DNA from: CBDCGV01 sp965216955
GTDB taxonomy: Bacteria; Bacteroidota; Bacteroidia; Chitinophagales; JADIYW01
Reading direction: 5' to 3'
Length of the DNA: 64,000 bases
Assembly: GCA_965216955.1 (NCBI GenBank)
Contig: CBDCGV010000004.1
Span: forward strand, 9,006 to 73,005
The notes beneath the pieces are model-generated. The model saw nothing but the letters and a program-made list of their open reading frames with translations. It did no database searches and was not told the DNA's origin. Shown here piece by piece: positions 41,225-50,367 of the stretch. Positions within the stretch are counted from its first letter, which is position 1; each line of letters starts with the position of its first letter. A program made the translations under genes and the position numbers.

Positions 41225-43765
41225 TTACTCTTCTCCTTCTAAAGTTGCCGCTTGATCGTTACCGTTTTCTTCTTCACTATTTGTGACAATATCTTCTTCT
41301 TCTTGGTCTCTATCTACTTTTGCAACTGCAGCGATCTCATCATGCTCATCAAGTCTAATTAATCGAACACCTTGTGTTGCTCGTCCCATCACCCGTACAT
41401 TAGAGAGATCCATTCTAATTGTTATTCCGGTTTTATTAATAATCATTAATTCATGTTCATCATTTACAGCTTTGATGGCTACTAATTTGCCAGTTTTCTC
41501 TGTTACACTTATGGTTTTAACACCTTTACCTCCTCTGTTCGTCTTTCTATATTCTTCTAATTCAGAGCGCTTACCATATCCTTTTGAAGAAACGACCATT
41601 ATATTAACATCACTTTCTTCCTCTTTATTTACACAAACCATGCCAATCACTTTGTCATCATCGGCTCGTAGCTTCATACCTCTAACACCTGCAGCTGTTC
41701 TGCCCATTGGCCTGACTTGTGCTTCATCAAAACGCATGGCATATCCATAGCTAGAACCTAATATGATTTCACAATTTCCATTAGTAAGATTAGCCGATAA
41801 CAGTTCATCATTTTCTTTAATAGTAATCGCGTTAATACCATTAACTCTTGGCCTTGAATAAGCACGAACGGAAGTTTTCTTTAAGATGCCACTTTGCGTA
41901 GCCATCACTATATAATTGCTATCTAAAAACGCTTCATCTTTTAAATCAACAATTTTAATAAAAGCTCTAATCTTATCTTCTTTAGGAATACTGAGAATAT
42001 TTTGTATCACCCGTCCCTTTGACTGTTTACTTCCCTCTGGAATTTCATACACTCTCAACCAATGACATCTTCCAGATTCGGTAAATAGCAATAAATAATT
42101 ATGGGCAGTAGCCACAAACATATGCTCTATAAAGTCTTCATCTCTAGTTTTTCCTCCGACAGAACCTCTTCCACCTCTATTTTGAAGTCTATATTCTTCT
42201 AATGGAGTTCGTTTAATATACCCTAGGTGAGAAATGGTAACTACCATTTCATCATCTGCAATAATATCTTCAATAGAGAAATCATCTCCCTGATAACTTA
42301 TCTCTGAACGCCTTTCATCTCCATATTTTTCTTTAATATCATTAAGTTCTTCTTTAATGATATTCATTCTCAGCTCCTTTTTCTCCAAAATCTCTTTCAA
42401 GTGATTTATTAAAGCCATCACCTCTTCATACTCTTTCTTTAATTTCTCACGTTCTAATCCTGTTAATTTTTGGAGGCGCATATCCAAAATGGCCTTAGCC
42501 TGTACTTCCGACAATTCGAAGCGCTCCATTAATCCTTTTTTAGCTTCTTCAGGGTTAGCAGATGCTCTTATCAAAGCAATTACCTCGTCCAGATTATCAA
42601 TCGCAATAATCAATCCCTCTAAAATATGGGCACGTCTTTCTGCTTCTGCTAATTCATATTGAGTCCTTCTAACAACAACTTCATGTCTAAAATCGACAAA
42701 ATGACGAATCATATCCTTTAGATTCAGCATTTGCGGCCGACCATTGACCAAGGCAATGTTATTTACTCCGAAAGAAGTTTGTAATTGCGTATATCTATAC
42801 AGCATATTAAGCACTACTTGAGGATTGGCATCTCTCTTAAGATCGTAAACCACTCTCAAACCATCTCGATCTGATTCATCGCGTATATCAGAAATCCCTT
42901 CAATCTTCTTATCATTAATCAGATGAGCCGTCTTTTCGATCATATTGGCTTTATTGACCTGATAAGGGATTTCACTAACGATAATTTGAGTTCTCCCGTC
43001 TTTATTCTCTTCAATAATGGCCTTGGCACGTACTTTTATCTTCCCTCTTCCGGTTTCAAAAGCTTCTTTTACCCCTCCGTAACCATAAATAATTCCACCG
43101 GTAGGAAAGTCAGGTGCTTTTACAAACTGAATCAACTCCTCAATAGTAATATCATTATTATCTATATAAGCAATCGTTCCATCAATCACTTCTGTTAAAT
43201 TATGGGGAAGAATATTGGTGGCCATTCCTACTGCAATTCCCGAAGCCCCATTAATCAGCAATTGAGGAATTCTAGTGGGAAGTACGGTTGGTTCTTTTAA
43301 GGTATCATCAAAGTTGAGCTGAAAATCAACCGTATCCTTTTCAATATCCTGCAAAGCTTCTTCAGCAATTTTTCTCAACCTTGCCTCTGTATAACGCATA
43401 GCTGCTGGGCTATCACCATCCATAGATCCAAAATTCCCCTGACCATCAACCAAAGGATACCTTAAAGACCATTCCTGAGCCATTCGAACCATTGCATCAT
43501 AAACAGAAGAATCTCCATGCGGGTGATATTTACCTAATACTTCTCCTACTATACGCGCCGACTTCTTATGTGCTCTATTAGCATATAATCCTAATTCGCG
43601 CATTCCAAATAAAACTCTTCTATGTACAGGTTTTAGTCCATCCCTAACATCAGGAAGCGCCCTTGAAACAATAACAGACATTGAATAATCAATGTATGCT
43701 GACTTCATCTCTTCTTCAATATTAATAGGGATTATTTTGGTTCCATTACCATCTTCAATTGCCAT
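41225..43765 (-). CDS. gyrA: DNA gyrase subunit A
   Basis: An 846-residue type IIA topoisomerase subunit that introduces negative supercoils together with GyrB. The N-terminal breakage-reunion domain has the catalytic Tyr125 in AAMRYTEARL and the quinolone region HPHGDSSVYDAMVRMAQEWS with Ser86 and Asp90, the residues that correspond to the drug-sensitive Ser83/Asp87 of E. coli. The C-terminal beta-pinwheel is present with a GyrA-box-like NRGGKGVK. The extreme C-terminus is an acidic tail (EEEDIVTNSEEENGNDQ). Length and order are normal. Nothing else needed for gyrase is in the window. Confidence 0.97.
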   Translation of the reverse strand: MAIEDGNGTKIIPINIEEEMKSAYIDYSMSVIVSRALPDVRDGLKPVHRRVLFGMRELGLYANRAHKKSARIVGEVLGKYHPHGDSSVYDAMVRMAQEWSLRYPLVDGQGNFGSMDGDSPAAMRYTEARLRKIAEEALQDIEKDTVDFQLNFDDTLKEPTVLPTRIPQLLINGASGIAVGMATNILPHNLTEVIDGTIAYIDNNDITIEELIQFVKAPDFPTGGIIYGYGGVKEAFETGRGKIKVRAKAIIEENKDGRTQIIVSEIPYQVNKANMIEKTAHLINDKKIEGISDIRDESDRDGLRVVYDLKRDANPQVVLNMLYRYTQLQTSFGVNNIALVNGRPQMLNLKDMIRHFVDFRHEVVVRRTQYELAEAERRAHILEGLIIAIDNLDEVIALIRASANPEEAKKGLMERFELSEVQAKAILDMRLQKLTGLEREKLKKEYEEVMALINHLKEILEKKELRMNIIKEELNDIKEKYGDERRSEISYQGDDFSIEDIIADDEMVVTISHLGYIKRTPLEEYRLQNRGGRGSVGGKTRDEDFIEHMFVATAHNYLLLFTESGRCHWLRVYEIPEGSKQSKGRVIQNILSIPKEDKIRAFIKIVDLKDEAFLDSNYIVMATQSGILKKTSVRAYSRPRVNGINAITIKENDELLSANLTNGNCEIILGSSYGYAMRFDEAQVRPMGRTAAGVRGMKLRADDDKVIGMVCVNKEEESDVNIMVVSSKGYGKRSELEEYRKTNRGGKGVKTISVTEKTGKLVAIKAVNDEHELMIINKTGITIRMDLSNVRVMGRATQGVRLIRLDEHDEIAAVAKVDRDQEEEDIVTNSEEENGNDQAATLEGEE

Positions 43766-43847
43766 ATAAAATTATCTATTTTTTAAACGCCTAAAGATAC
43801 GGATTAAAGTAGCCTTTTGAACATAAAGAAATCAACAAAATGGAGCC

Positions 43848-45104
43848 TTATCCACCATTAAATAAGAAAACGAATTGCGCGAATCCCGCTGCTGCTCCAA
43901 GTGCTGCTCCAACTAAAATCAGCTTTAGCTCTTCCTCTTGAAAAGCAGGACGTAAAATTCCTTCAAATTCTTCTCCTGGAAGCGCCTGTAATCTTGTTTT
44001 TAGCATATTTTCCATATCAAAGGCACGCTCTGTATAACTGAATGTTTTTCTTATAGGTCCCGGAAGTGCATAAACAAACTTTTTAACTAACTTTCTTTTA
44101 ATTCTCATAAATCGCTTAGGGCCTACAATAAAAGGCATAAATGATTTAGCGTATCCAGCTGAAAGATCAAGTGCCTTTTTTACATGGCTTTGAACCAATT
44201 TAATTAGCTTTTCTACGTGTGGTCCATAAATCATTTCATTATAGATGTTTTCAGAATTTATAATATGGGTAGAAACAATCTTTGCATACTCCTCAGAGAC
44301 TTCCATTTGCCGTTTTATAAATAACCCTTGAAAGGTCCAAGGACCAAACTTCTTGGGGACAATAGGTCTAAAAATAAGTTTTAAGGCTAGCCAATTGGTA
44401 CCATACCCCACCAGAGCACCAAAAACAGGCAAAATCCAGCCTAGTTTCATCGTAGGAAAAAGTATTGGCAAAGCCACCCAAAGTCCCATTTGAATAAGTC
44501 CAAACATAAAGCCAAAATAAAACCCTGATCGCTCTATAAATTTAAACTCTTCAGCACCACACTTAAGGAATATATCAACCATTAGTTGCTTATCTTTCAA
44601 CAAGGCGTCAATTACCATTTTTTTAAGATCAAAAAGATCATAAATGTTTTCACTTACATCCTTCATCATTTCTTCAATAAGCTTGGGTAATTCTTTTGTT
44701 ACTCTACGATAGATATTCTCTTTAATTCCTTGAGGTATAGCTTCCCATACAGCATAATCTTCTTGCTCCAGTGTTTCACTCATCACTTTTTCCGTCATAT
44801 TAATCATATGAGGCCCCATCTCTTGGGCCATTTCTTCGGGATCAAGCTGTAAAATAACATCCTCAATAGAAATAAGTTTTGTAGTCATTAAGTCAACAGA
44901 AATACTTGCCATTTTCTCCGCCTTCATAGGTATAATGCCTTGCCATCCAATTGGAATTTTTCCAATTTTAAATCCGAAAAGCTCTAACGGGTAAAAAGTC
45001 ATTTGAATAGCCAATACATTGGTTATCCAACCTATTAAACCGCTAATTACTGGTATTAATAAGATTTTCCAGTTCGTTGAAATCCATTCAATAAATAGCT
45101 CCAT
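43848..45104 (-). CDS. DUF445 family membrane protein
   Basis: A 418-residue protein of the DUF445 family (YheB-like). It has an N-terminal hydrophobic segment with the signature VISGLIGWITNVLAIQM, a central pair of helices (GFYFGFMFGLIQMGLWVALPILFP and WILPVFGALVGYGTNWLALKLIF) in which the GYGTNWLA motif mirrors the first, and a C-terminal helix ending FAQFVFLFNGG. The two similar motifs suggest an internal duplication with long helical, amphipathic loops between. The biochemical role of the family is not established; some members affect membrane or sporulation functions. It starts at ATG 45104 and ends 83 bp before gyrA. Confidence 0.85.
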   Translation of the reverse strand: MELFIEWISTNWKILLIPVISGLIGWITNVLAIQMTFYPLELFGFKIGKIPIGWQGIIPMKAEKMASISVDLMTTKLISIEDVILQLDPEEMAQEMGPHMINMTEKVMSETLEQEDYAVWEAIPQGIKENIYRRVTKELPKLIEEMMKDVSENIYDLFDLKKMVIDALLKDKQLMVDIFLKCGAEEFKFIERSGFYFGFMFGLIQMGLWVALPILFPTMKLGWILPVFGALVGYGTNWLALKLIFRPIVPKKFGPWTFQGLFIKRQMEVSEEYAKIVSTHIINSENIYNEMIYGPHVEKLIKLVQSHVKKALDLSAGYAKSFMPFIVGPKRFMRIKRKLVKKFVYALPGPIRKTFSYTERAFDMENMLKTRLQALPGEEFEGILRPAFQEEELKLILVGAALGAAAGFAQFVFLFNGG

Positions 45105-45221
45105 TTATAAAGTAAATTTTATTCGTCTTAAGAAGTGTCCTCTAACTAAAATACGGTTTTTAATCTTTTGATTGGATTTTAATTTATATATCTCAAATAA
45201 ATAATTAATTTAATATGATCT

Positions 45222-45725
45222 ATGACAAAATCAGATACAACCAATTTCACATTTAAATATGGCTTAATCTCTGCCCTAGTTTTGATCATTTTTAGCCTAC
45301 TGAGCTATTTTTTTAATTTTCAATATAAATATGAAATGTTAACCGGATGGGTTTCTATCCCTGTAATATTTATTCTATCTCTTTTTTGCATTAGTGATTA
45401 CGCTAAAACTAAAGAAAGTTTGACTTATGGTGCCGCAGCCAAGATAGGATTTAAATGTCTCTTCATAGCCTCTATTTTGTATGGATTTTATGTTTTATTC
45501 TACGCAAATTTTATAGCCTCGGATTTTTTTTCTGAATTTTTACGGTTAAAAGAGGAAGCCTTTATTGAAAGAGGAATGCCCAAAGAAATAATAATAAAAA
45601 CTTTGAAGACGCTTGATTTATTGAGCAAACCTCATATCTCATTTTTAAGTACTGTATTTGTAATTACTTTTTTTGGGGGAATTTTTAGTCTAATAGGAGC
45701 TGTTTTTTTTCAGAAGAATAATTAA
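45222..45725 (+). CDS. DUF4199 family membrane protein
   Basis: A 167-residue protein with four predicted helices (YGLISALVLIIFSLLSYFF, GWVSIPVIFILSLFCI, KCLFIASILYGFYVLFY and FVITFFGGIFSLIGAVFF). This matches the DUF4199 family, common and nearly restricted to Bacteroidota. The loop after helix two carries SDYAKTKESLTYGAAAKIGF, a recurrent feature of the family. Function unknown. It is divergent from the DUF445 gene and lies 52 bp upstream of a lipoprotein gene on the same strand. Confidence 0.85.
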   Translation: MTKSDTTNFTFKYGLISALVLIIFSLLSYFFNFQYKYEMLTGWVSIPVIFILSLFCISDYAKTKESLTYGAAAKIGFKCLFIASILYGFYVLFYANFIASDFFSEFLRLKEEAFIERGMPKEIIIKTLKTLDLLSKPHISFLSTVFVITFFGGIFSLIGAVFFQKNN

Positions 45726-45777
45726 ATATTTTCAATATATATCTTTAAATTACATACAATCAAAATTTATTGAAGTT

Positions 45778-46488
45778 ATGAAAGTCAACAATTTGCTGTG
45801 TTTACCCCTTCTATTATTTGTGATGGTATTGAGTTTTAGTGCCTGTGAAGAGGACGAAAACTGTACAGCAACTACTTGGTATGAAGATGCTGACGGAGAT
45901 GGGTTTGGAGATCCTAATTTAACTCAATCTGCGTGTGAGCAGCCTACAGGATTTGTTACTGATAATACAGATTGTGATGATACAGATGCTTCAATAAATC
46001 CAGATGCTACAGAAACCCCTAACGATGGCATAGATAGTGACTGTGATGGAACGGTAGAGCCCATAATCTGGTCGGGGCCTTCTATGACCTTCGAAAAAGC
46101 AGATTCTGCAGATTGGACATTAGCAGCCAACCAAGATAGAATAACAGACAATGTTTGGATTACACGTCAAGACAAATGGAGCATCTTTAATATAGCAGAA
46201 GGAGATATATCGGGAGGCGTAACCTGTAGTAGTGATCAACCTATTAATACAGAATGGGGCTTTGGGACTACCGCCGATATTTCTTCCATCAACTTTGGGA
46301 AATTTATGAGTGATGGTTTTGCAAATTGTAACGGGAAAAAAATTCCAGATATCGTTGGTAAAGATGCTGTATTACATATTATAGACAAAAATATTTATAT
46401 AGATATTAAATTTACTTCTTGGACAACAGGTTCAGGTGGAGGAGCTCAAAATGGTGGAGGTTTTGCATATACTAGGTCTACTCCTTAG
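45778..46488 (+). CDS. Lipoprotein with Asp-rich repeat and MopE-like metal-binding motif
   Basis: A 236-residue SPII lipoprotein (VMVLSFSAC, Cys23). Residues about 30-65 are a single copy of the TWYEDADGDGFGDP - ACEQPTGFVTD unit that is repeated six times in the lipoprotein at 26550-28004. It is followed by CDDTDASINPDATETPNDGIDSDCDG, the motif found in MopE-type putative metal-binding proteins. The C-terminal 150 residues begin WSGPSMTFEKADSADWT and form a separate beta-rich domain with only two cysteines. The likely location is the cell surface. Its last 11 bp overlap the 3' end of the convergent methyltransferase gene. Confidence 0.85.
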   Translation: MKVNNLLCLPLLLFVMVLSFSACEEDENCTATTWYEDADGDGFGDPNLTQSACEQPTGFVTDNTDCDDTDASINPDATETPNDGIDSDCDGTVEPIIWSGPSMTFEKADSADWTLAANQDRITDNVWITRQDKWSIFNIAEGDISGGVTCSSDQPINTEWGFGTTADISSINFGKFMSDGFANCNGKKIPDIVGKDAVLHIIDKNIYIDIKFTSWTTGSGGGAQNGGGFAYTRSTP

Positions 46489-47002
46489 AAGTAAAATGCC
46501 ATAAAAGTATTCCCACACAAACACTTACATTTAAGGAGTGTTTAGTTCCCCATTGAGGAACTTCTATGCACTTGTCTGCTTGTTGTATAGCAACTTCAGA
46601 AACTCCTTTAACCTCATTTCCAAAAATTAGCGCATATTTAGAAGCGCTTTCTGGTTGAAAATTATCAAGCATCGTGCTTTTATCTGCCTGTTCAATAGCA
46701 ATAACTTCCCAATGATCTCTTTTAAGTTCAACTATACAGTCTTCAATATCGTTATAATAGGCCCAATTTACAGATTCAGTAGCTCCTAGTGCAGATTTCA
46801 AAATATCCCTGTGCGGAGGCTGTGCCGTAAATCCACATAGGCAAATTTTTTCTATTAAGAAGCAATCTGCACTTCGAAAAATAGATCCCACATTTAAAGC
46901 ACTTCTTATATTATCTAGTACAATTATTAAGGGCCTTTTATCCATTTTCTTGTACTCTTCGGTTGTCAACCTTCCCAATTCGCTGTTAGCAAGTTTTCGC
47001 AT
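46478..47002 (-). CDS. TrmH/SpoU-family RNA 2'-O-methyltransferase
   Basis: A 174-residue SPOUT-class methyltransferase that methylates a ribose 2'-OH in tRNA or rRNA using SAM. All three motifs are present: motif 1 with the catalytic Arg in NIRSALNVGSIFRSAD, motif 2 LIFGNEVKGVSEVAI, and motif 3 in SLNVSVCVGILLWHF. The short length without an N-terminal RNA-binding extension is usual for the Bacteroidota form. The target nucleotide is not known. It is divergent from mutS with a 57-bp intergenic region and its 3' end overlaps the convergent lipoprotein gene by 11 bp. Confidence 0.9.
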   Translation of the reverse strand: MRKLANSELGRLTTEEYKKMDKRPLIIVLDNIRSALNVGSIFRSADCFLIEKICLCGFTAQPPHRDILKSALGATESVNWAYYNDIEDCIVELKRDHWEVIAIEQADKSTMLDNFQPESASKYALIFGNEVKGVSEVAIQQADKCIEVPQWGTKHSLNVSVCVGILLWHFTSKE

Positions 47003-47011
47003 TGTATAATT

Positions 47012-47039
47012 TTATGACCCTTCCAATGTATTAAATTTG
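47012..47039 (+). promoter_or_regulatory. Bacteroidota-type promoter for mutS
   Basis: TTG (47012-47014) and TAAATTTG (47032-47039) are separated by 17 nt, fitting TTG-N17-23-TAnnTTTG. The predicted transcription start lies about 15 nt before the GTG start of mutS. Confidence 0.5.
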
Positions 47040-47059
47040 TTGGGTTCTGAAATACAAAA

Positions 47060-49681
47060 GTGGCAAAAACTAAAGTAAAATCTAAAAAGGTAAAAAAAGA
47101 GACTCCACTAATGGGGCAATACAACAGGATTAAAGCCAAATATCCTAATGCTTTGCTTTTATTTAGAGTTGGTGATTTTTATGAAACATTCGGGCAAGAT
47201 GCAATAATAGCATCAGAGGTTTTAGGAATTGTTTTAACCAAACGTCATAATGGTGCTGCCTCAGAAACAGAGTTGGCGGGATTCCCACATCATTCATTAG
47301 ATACTTATTTACCTAAACTAGTAAAAGCAGGACATCGAGTTGCAATTTGTGACCAATTAGAAAATCCCAAGCTCACCAAAAAAATAGTCAAGCGTGGTGT
47401 TACTGAATTAGTTACACCGGGTGTTGCTTTAAATGATAAAATACTTGATCACAAATCGAATAATTTTCTAGCTTCTGTTTTTTTTGGAGCCAAGACAATT
47501 GCAATTGCATTTCTCGACGTTTCGACCGGGGAGTTCTCGGTGGCCTCAGGCAACAAAGAATATATAGACAAACTTATTCAAGGGTTTAATCCAGCAGAAG
47601 TAATTTTTTCGAGAACACAACAGAAGAAATTTAAATCATCTTTTCCCAACAAATTTTACACTTATGCCTTAGATGAATGGATTTATAGTAGAGATTATTG
47701 TTCAGAAAAGCTTTTAGAACAATATCAGGTATCCACCTTAAAGGGATTTGGAATTGATGAAGATGAAGCAATGATTCTTGCTGCGGGAGCGGCTATGCAC
47801 TATTTAACAATAACGGAGCATAATAAATTAAATCACCTTCAACCCATTACTATTATACCCAAAGACAGATATGTCTGGTTAGATAGATATACCACCCGTA
47901 ATTTAGAACTATTAAACAGCAATCATATAGACGGCACCCCTCTTATCAAAGTAATTGATCGAACGTACTCCCCAATGGGAGCCAGATTAATGCGGCGATG
48001 GGTTTCGCTACCACTTAAAATTAAAAAGGATATAGATTTCAGATTAGATGTTGTCGAGTTCTTCATTAAAAATGCAGATTGTTCCAATGAAATTGAAAAC
48101 GCACTCAAAACAGTTGGAGATTTAGAAAGATTAGTTTCTAAAGTAGCAACGCTGAGAATTACCCCTAGAGAACTACTTCGATTAAAACAGTCTTTAGAAG
48201 TTATTGGCCCCATTAAAGAAGCCTGTAAAAAAAGTGGTTGTAGACAATTAAATCAGCTCTCTAAAAATATTGATACCTGTGCTAATCTAATTAAAGTCTT
48301 TTCTAATAGTCTTATGGATGATGCCCCTGTTTCCATTAACAAGGGGAATGTCATAAAGCCTGGTATATCAAAAGAATTAGACGAACTACGTACACTCGCT
48401 TCGTCAGGCAAACAATATCTTGCAGAACTTCAAGTCAGAGAAGCGGAAAAAACAGGTATTAATTCCCTTAAAATTGGCTTCAACAATGTTTTTGGATATT
48501 ATTTAGAGGTGAGAAACACCTATAAAGATAAGGTTCCTGATGAATGGATAAGAAAACAAACATTAGTTAGTGCTGAACGATATATTACTGAAGAGCTTAA
48601 GGAATATGAAGAAAAAATAACAGGAGCAGAAGAAAAAATTCTAGCCTTAGAAACTAAATTATTTCAACAATTAATTGAGGAAACAGCCAACTACTTAAGA
48701 GTTATTCAAAATAATTCGAAGCAACTTGCTCAATTGGATTGTCTGTTATCTTTTAAAAATATTGCCCTAAAAAACCAATATAGAAAACCTCAAGTTGTCA
48801 ACGGCGATGCTTTAAAAATTTTAGAAGGACGACATCCCGTCATAGAGCACTGCATGCCTCCTGAAGAGACATACATTCCTAACGACACCTTTTTGGATAA
48901 TCAAGAACAGCAAATCATCATCATTACCGGCCCCAATATGGCTGGTAAATCTGCGTTGCTAAGGCAAACAGCACTGATTGTTCTTATGGCTCAGATAGGA
49001 TGCTATGTCCCTGCTAAAGAAGCTCAAATTGGGATTGTAGATAAAATTTTTACTCGCGTTGGTGCAAGTGATAATATTTCGGGAGGGGAATCTACTTTTA
49101 TGGTAGAAATGATTGAGACATCCAGTATCATTAATAATATCTCAAGTAAGAGTTTAGTTTTATTAGATGAAATTGGTAGGGGTACCAGTACTTATGATGG
49201 AATATCTATTGCATGGTCTCTTGTTGAATATTTACATCAAAATAAGAAAGCACAACCAAAAACCATGTTTGCGACCCACTATCATGAATTAAATGAATTA
49301 GCAAATCGATTTCCCAGAGTAAAGAATTATACCATTTCAATTAAAGAGGCAGGTAATAAAGTTATATTCTTAAGAAAACTAATTGCAGGAGGAAGTAAAC
49401 ATAGTTTTGGAATTCATGTTGCACAAATGGCAGGCCTTCCTAAAGCAATAATTGAAAGGGCCAATGAAATTCTTAAAGAACTAGAAACTAAGAGCATACA
49501 AAGCGATATCACTAATTCCTTACAGCAACTCCCCAAAAAGGATTATCAATTATCTATTTTTGAAATGAATAACCCTGAACTGCAAGAATTAAAAAAGTAT
49601 TTAGAATTAATAGATATTAATACCCTAACCCCTGTTGAAGCGCTGATAAAAATTAGCGAGTTGAAAAAAATAATCGAATAG
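47060..49681 (+). CDS. mutS: DNA mismatch repair protein MutS
   Basis: An 873-residue mismatch-recognition ATPase. The mismatch-binding Phe and Glu are in DFYETF (Phe40, Glu42). The core, lever and clamp regions follow, then the ATPase with Walker A GPNMAGKSALLRQ, SDNISGGESTFMVEM, Walker B VLLDEIGRGTSTYDG and the His switch ATHYHEL. The C-terminus includes the helix-turn-helix dimer region GIHVAQMAGLPKAIIERA. The start is GTG 47060: the Lys-rich leader that follows it is typical of Bacteroidota MutS. ATG 47111 (MGQYNRIK) is the alternative. No mutL is nearby. Confidence 0.97.
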   Translation: MAKTKVKSKKVKKETPLMGQYNRIKAKYPNALLLFRVGDFYETFGQDAIIASEVLGIVLTKRHNGAASETELAGFPHHSLDTYLPKLVKAGHRVAICDQLENPKLTKKIVKRGVTELVTPGVALNDKILDHKSNNFLASVFFGAKTIAIAFLDVSTGEFSVASGNKEYIDKLIQGFNPAEVIFSRTQQKKFKSSFPNKFYTYALDEWIYSRDYCSEKLLEQYQVSTLKGFGIDEDEAMILAAGAAMHYLTITEHNKLNHLQPITIIPKDRYVWLDRYTTRNLELLNSNHIDGTPLIKVIDRTYSPMGARLMRRWVSLPLKIKKDIDFRLDVVEFFIKNADCSNEIENALKTVGDLERLVSKVATLRITPRELLRLKQSLEVIGPIKEACKKSGCRQLNQLSKNIDTCANLIKVFSNSLMDDAPVSINKGNVIKPGISKELDELRTLASSGKQYLAELQVREAEKTGINSLKIGFNNVFGYYLEVRNTYKDKVPDEWIRKQTLVSAERYITEELKEYEEKITGAEEKILALETKLFQQLIEETANYLRVIQNNSKQLAQLDCLLSFKNIALKNQYRKPQVVNGDALKILEGRHPVIEHCMPPEETYIPNDTFLDNQEQQIIIITGPNMAGKSALLRQTALIVLMAQIGCYVPAKEAQIGIVDKIFTRVGASDNISGGESTFMVEMIETSSIINNISSKSLVLLDEIGRGTSTYDGISIAWSLVEYLHQNKKAQPKTMFATHYHELNELANRFPRVKNYTISIKEAGNKVIFLRKLIAGGSKHSFGIHVAQMAGLPKAIIERANEILKELETKSIQSDITNSLQQLPKKDYQLSIFEMNNPELQELKKYLELIDINTLTPVEALIKISELKKIIE

Positions 49682-49781
49682 ATTTGTATTATATCGTACC
49701 TATTTCACTTCCCCTTTAAGATTCGGAAATATCTTACAATTTTATTTTCTGTCAATAAATCAAAGAGTTAGGTCATTCCCA

Positions 49782-49822
49782 TCCCTAATCGCTTTGCTTT
49801 CGGGATCATTCCGAATTAGGGA
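49782..49822. repeat. Inverted repeat
   Basis: Arms TCCCTAAT (49782-49789) and ATTAGGGA (49815-49822) form a perfect 8-bp stem with a 25-nt loop. The distance from mutS makes a terminator role possible but there is no T-run, so it is more likely part of the intergenic repeat mosaic. Confidence 0.4.
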
Positions 49823-49978
49823 AATTCAGTAGTAATTTCGTTTGGATAAAATCCTTGATAGGACTTACTTTTCATATTCTTATTATTGCCTTACTTCTGA
49901 ATTAATTTTGAATAATTACTCATATTTCTATAATTAAGCTTCAAAAACAGGGTAATTAATCATTTTAAGTTTCAGAAT

Positions 49979-50004
49979 TTTCTTTTGTCTTAATACAAAA
50001 GAAA
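49979..50004. repeat. 10-bp hairpin
   Basis: TTTCTTTTGT (49979-49988) and ACAAAAGAAA (49995-50004) pair perfectly across a 6-nt CTTAAT loop. It lies 28 bp before the composite inverted repeat and looks like part of the same module. Confidence 0.5.
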
Positions 50005-50007
50005 CAA

Positions 50008-50023
50008 TCCCGAATCCTCGGGA
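50008..50023. repeat. 6-bp GC-rich hairpin
   Basis: TCCCGA (50008-50013) and TCGGGA (50018-50023) flank an ATCC loop. It sits between the 10-bp hairpin and the composite element and continues the hairpin cluster. Confidence 0.4.
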
Positions 50024-50031
50024 CAAGACTG

Positions 50032-50157
50032 CATTTTGGCTACGCTAAATTGATTACGATTGGCTAAAATGAAAGAACTCACACGCCATATGGCGTGATT
50101 CAAACAGCTTTCATTTTTTAACGCCAATCTCCTTCAATTCTTTACGCTGCCAAAATG
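50032..50157. repeat. 126-bp composite inverted repeat
   Basis: Nested arms from outside in: CATTTTGGC (50032-50040) with GCCAAAATG (50149-50157); GATTGGC with GCCAATC; AAATGAAAG with CTTTCATTT; and a central perfect palindrome CACGCCATATGGCGTG (50082-50097). The whole can fold into one long bulged hairpin. This type of conserved, hairpin-forming intergenic module looks familiar from other Bacteroidota sequences, but I cannot cite copies from memory with certainty. Confidence 0.6.
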
Positions 50158-50291
50158 AGGTCGACTTCTTAAAATTGAAGTAGCAACCTAAAATTGGCTT
50201 ACTGCTAAATATGCCTTTTTATTTCGGAACGACTGACTAATTTAAGATTTTCGATTCCCGAAAACCAAAATTAGAGTCTCATTGATTCAAT

Positions 50292-50324
50292 AAAAAAAGC
50301 CCGCCAAATATATTGACGGACTTT
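50292..50324 (-). terminator. Rho-independent terminator of the large TonB receptor gene
   Basis: On the minus strand the 12-bp stem AAAGTCCGTCAA / TTGGCGGGCTTT pairs fully when two G-U wobbles are allowed, with a 5-nt loop and a following run of seven T. On the plus strand the same positions would be C-A mismatches, so the element works only for the minus-strand gene that ends at 50368. Confidence 0.85.
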
Positions 50325-50367
50325 CACTTAATCATTTAAATTCGACCATATATGGTCTAAAATAAAA

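Larger units (their letters stand above)
49682..50367. other. Gene-free intergenic region rich in inverted repeats
   Basis: 686 bp between mutS and the large TonB receptor gene, with no open frame longer than 60 codons that looks real. It contains four separate hairpins (49782-49822, 49979-50004, 50008-50023 and the composite element 50032-50157) and, near the receptor gene, a rho-independent terminator. No tRNA or recognisable riboswitch was found. Confidence 0.7.

Noticed and set aside
41283..41750. 155-codon plus-strand frame inside gyrA
   Set aside because: It lies wholly antisense to conserved gyrA C-terminal sequence and is Ser/Thr-rich as expected from the opposite strand.
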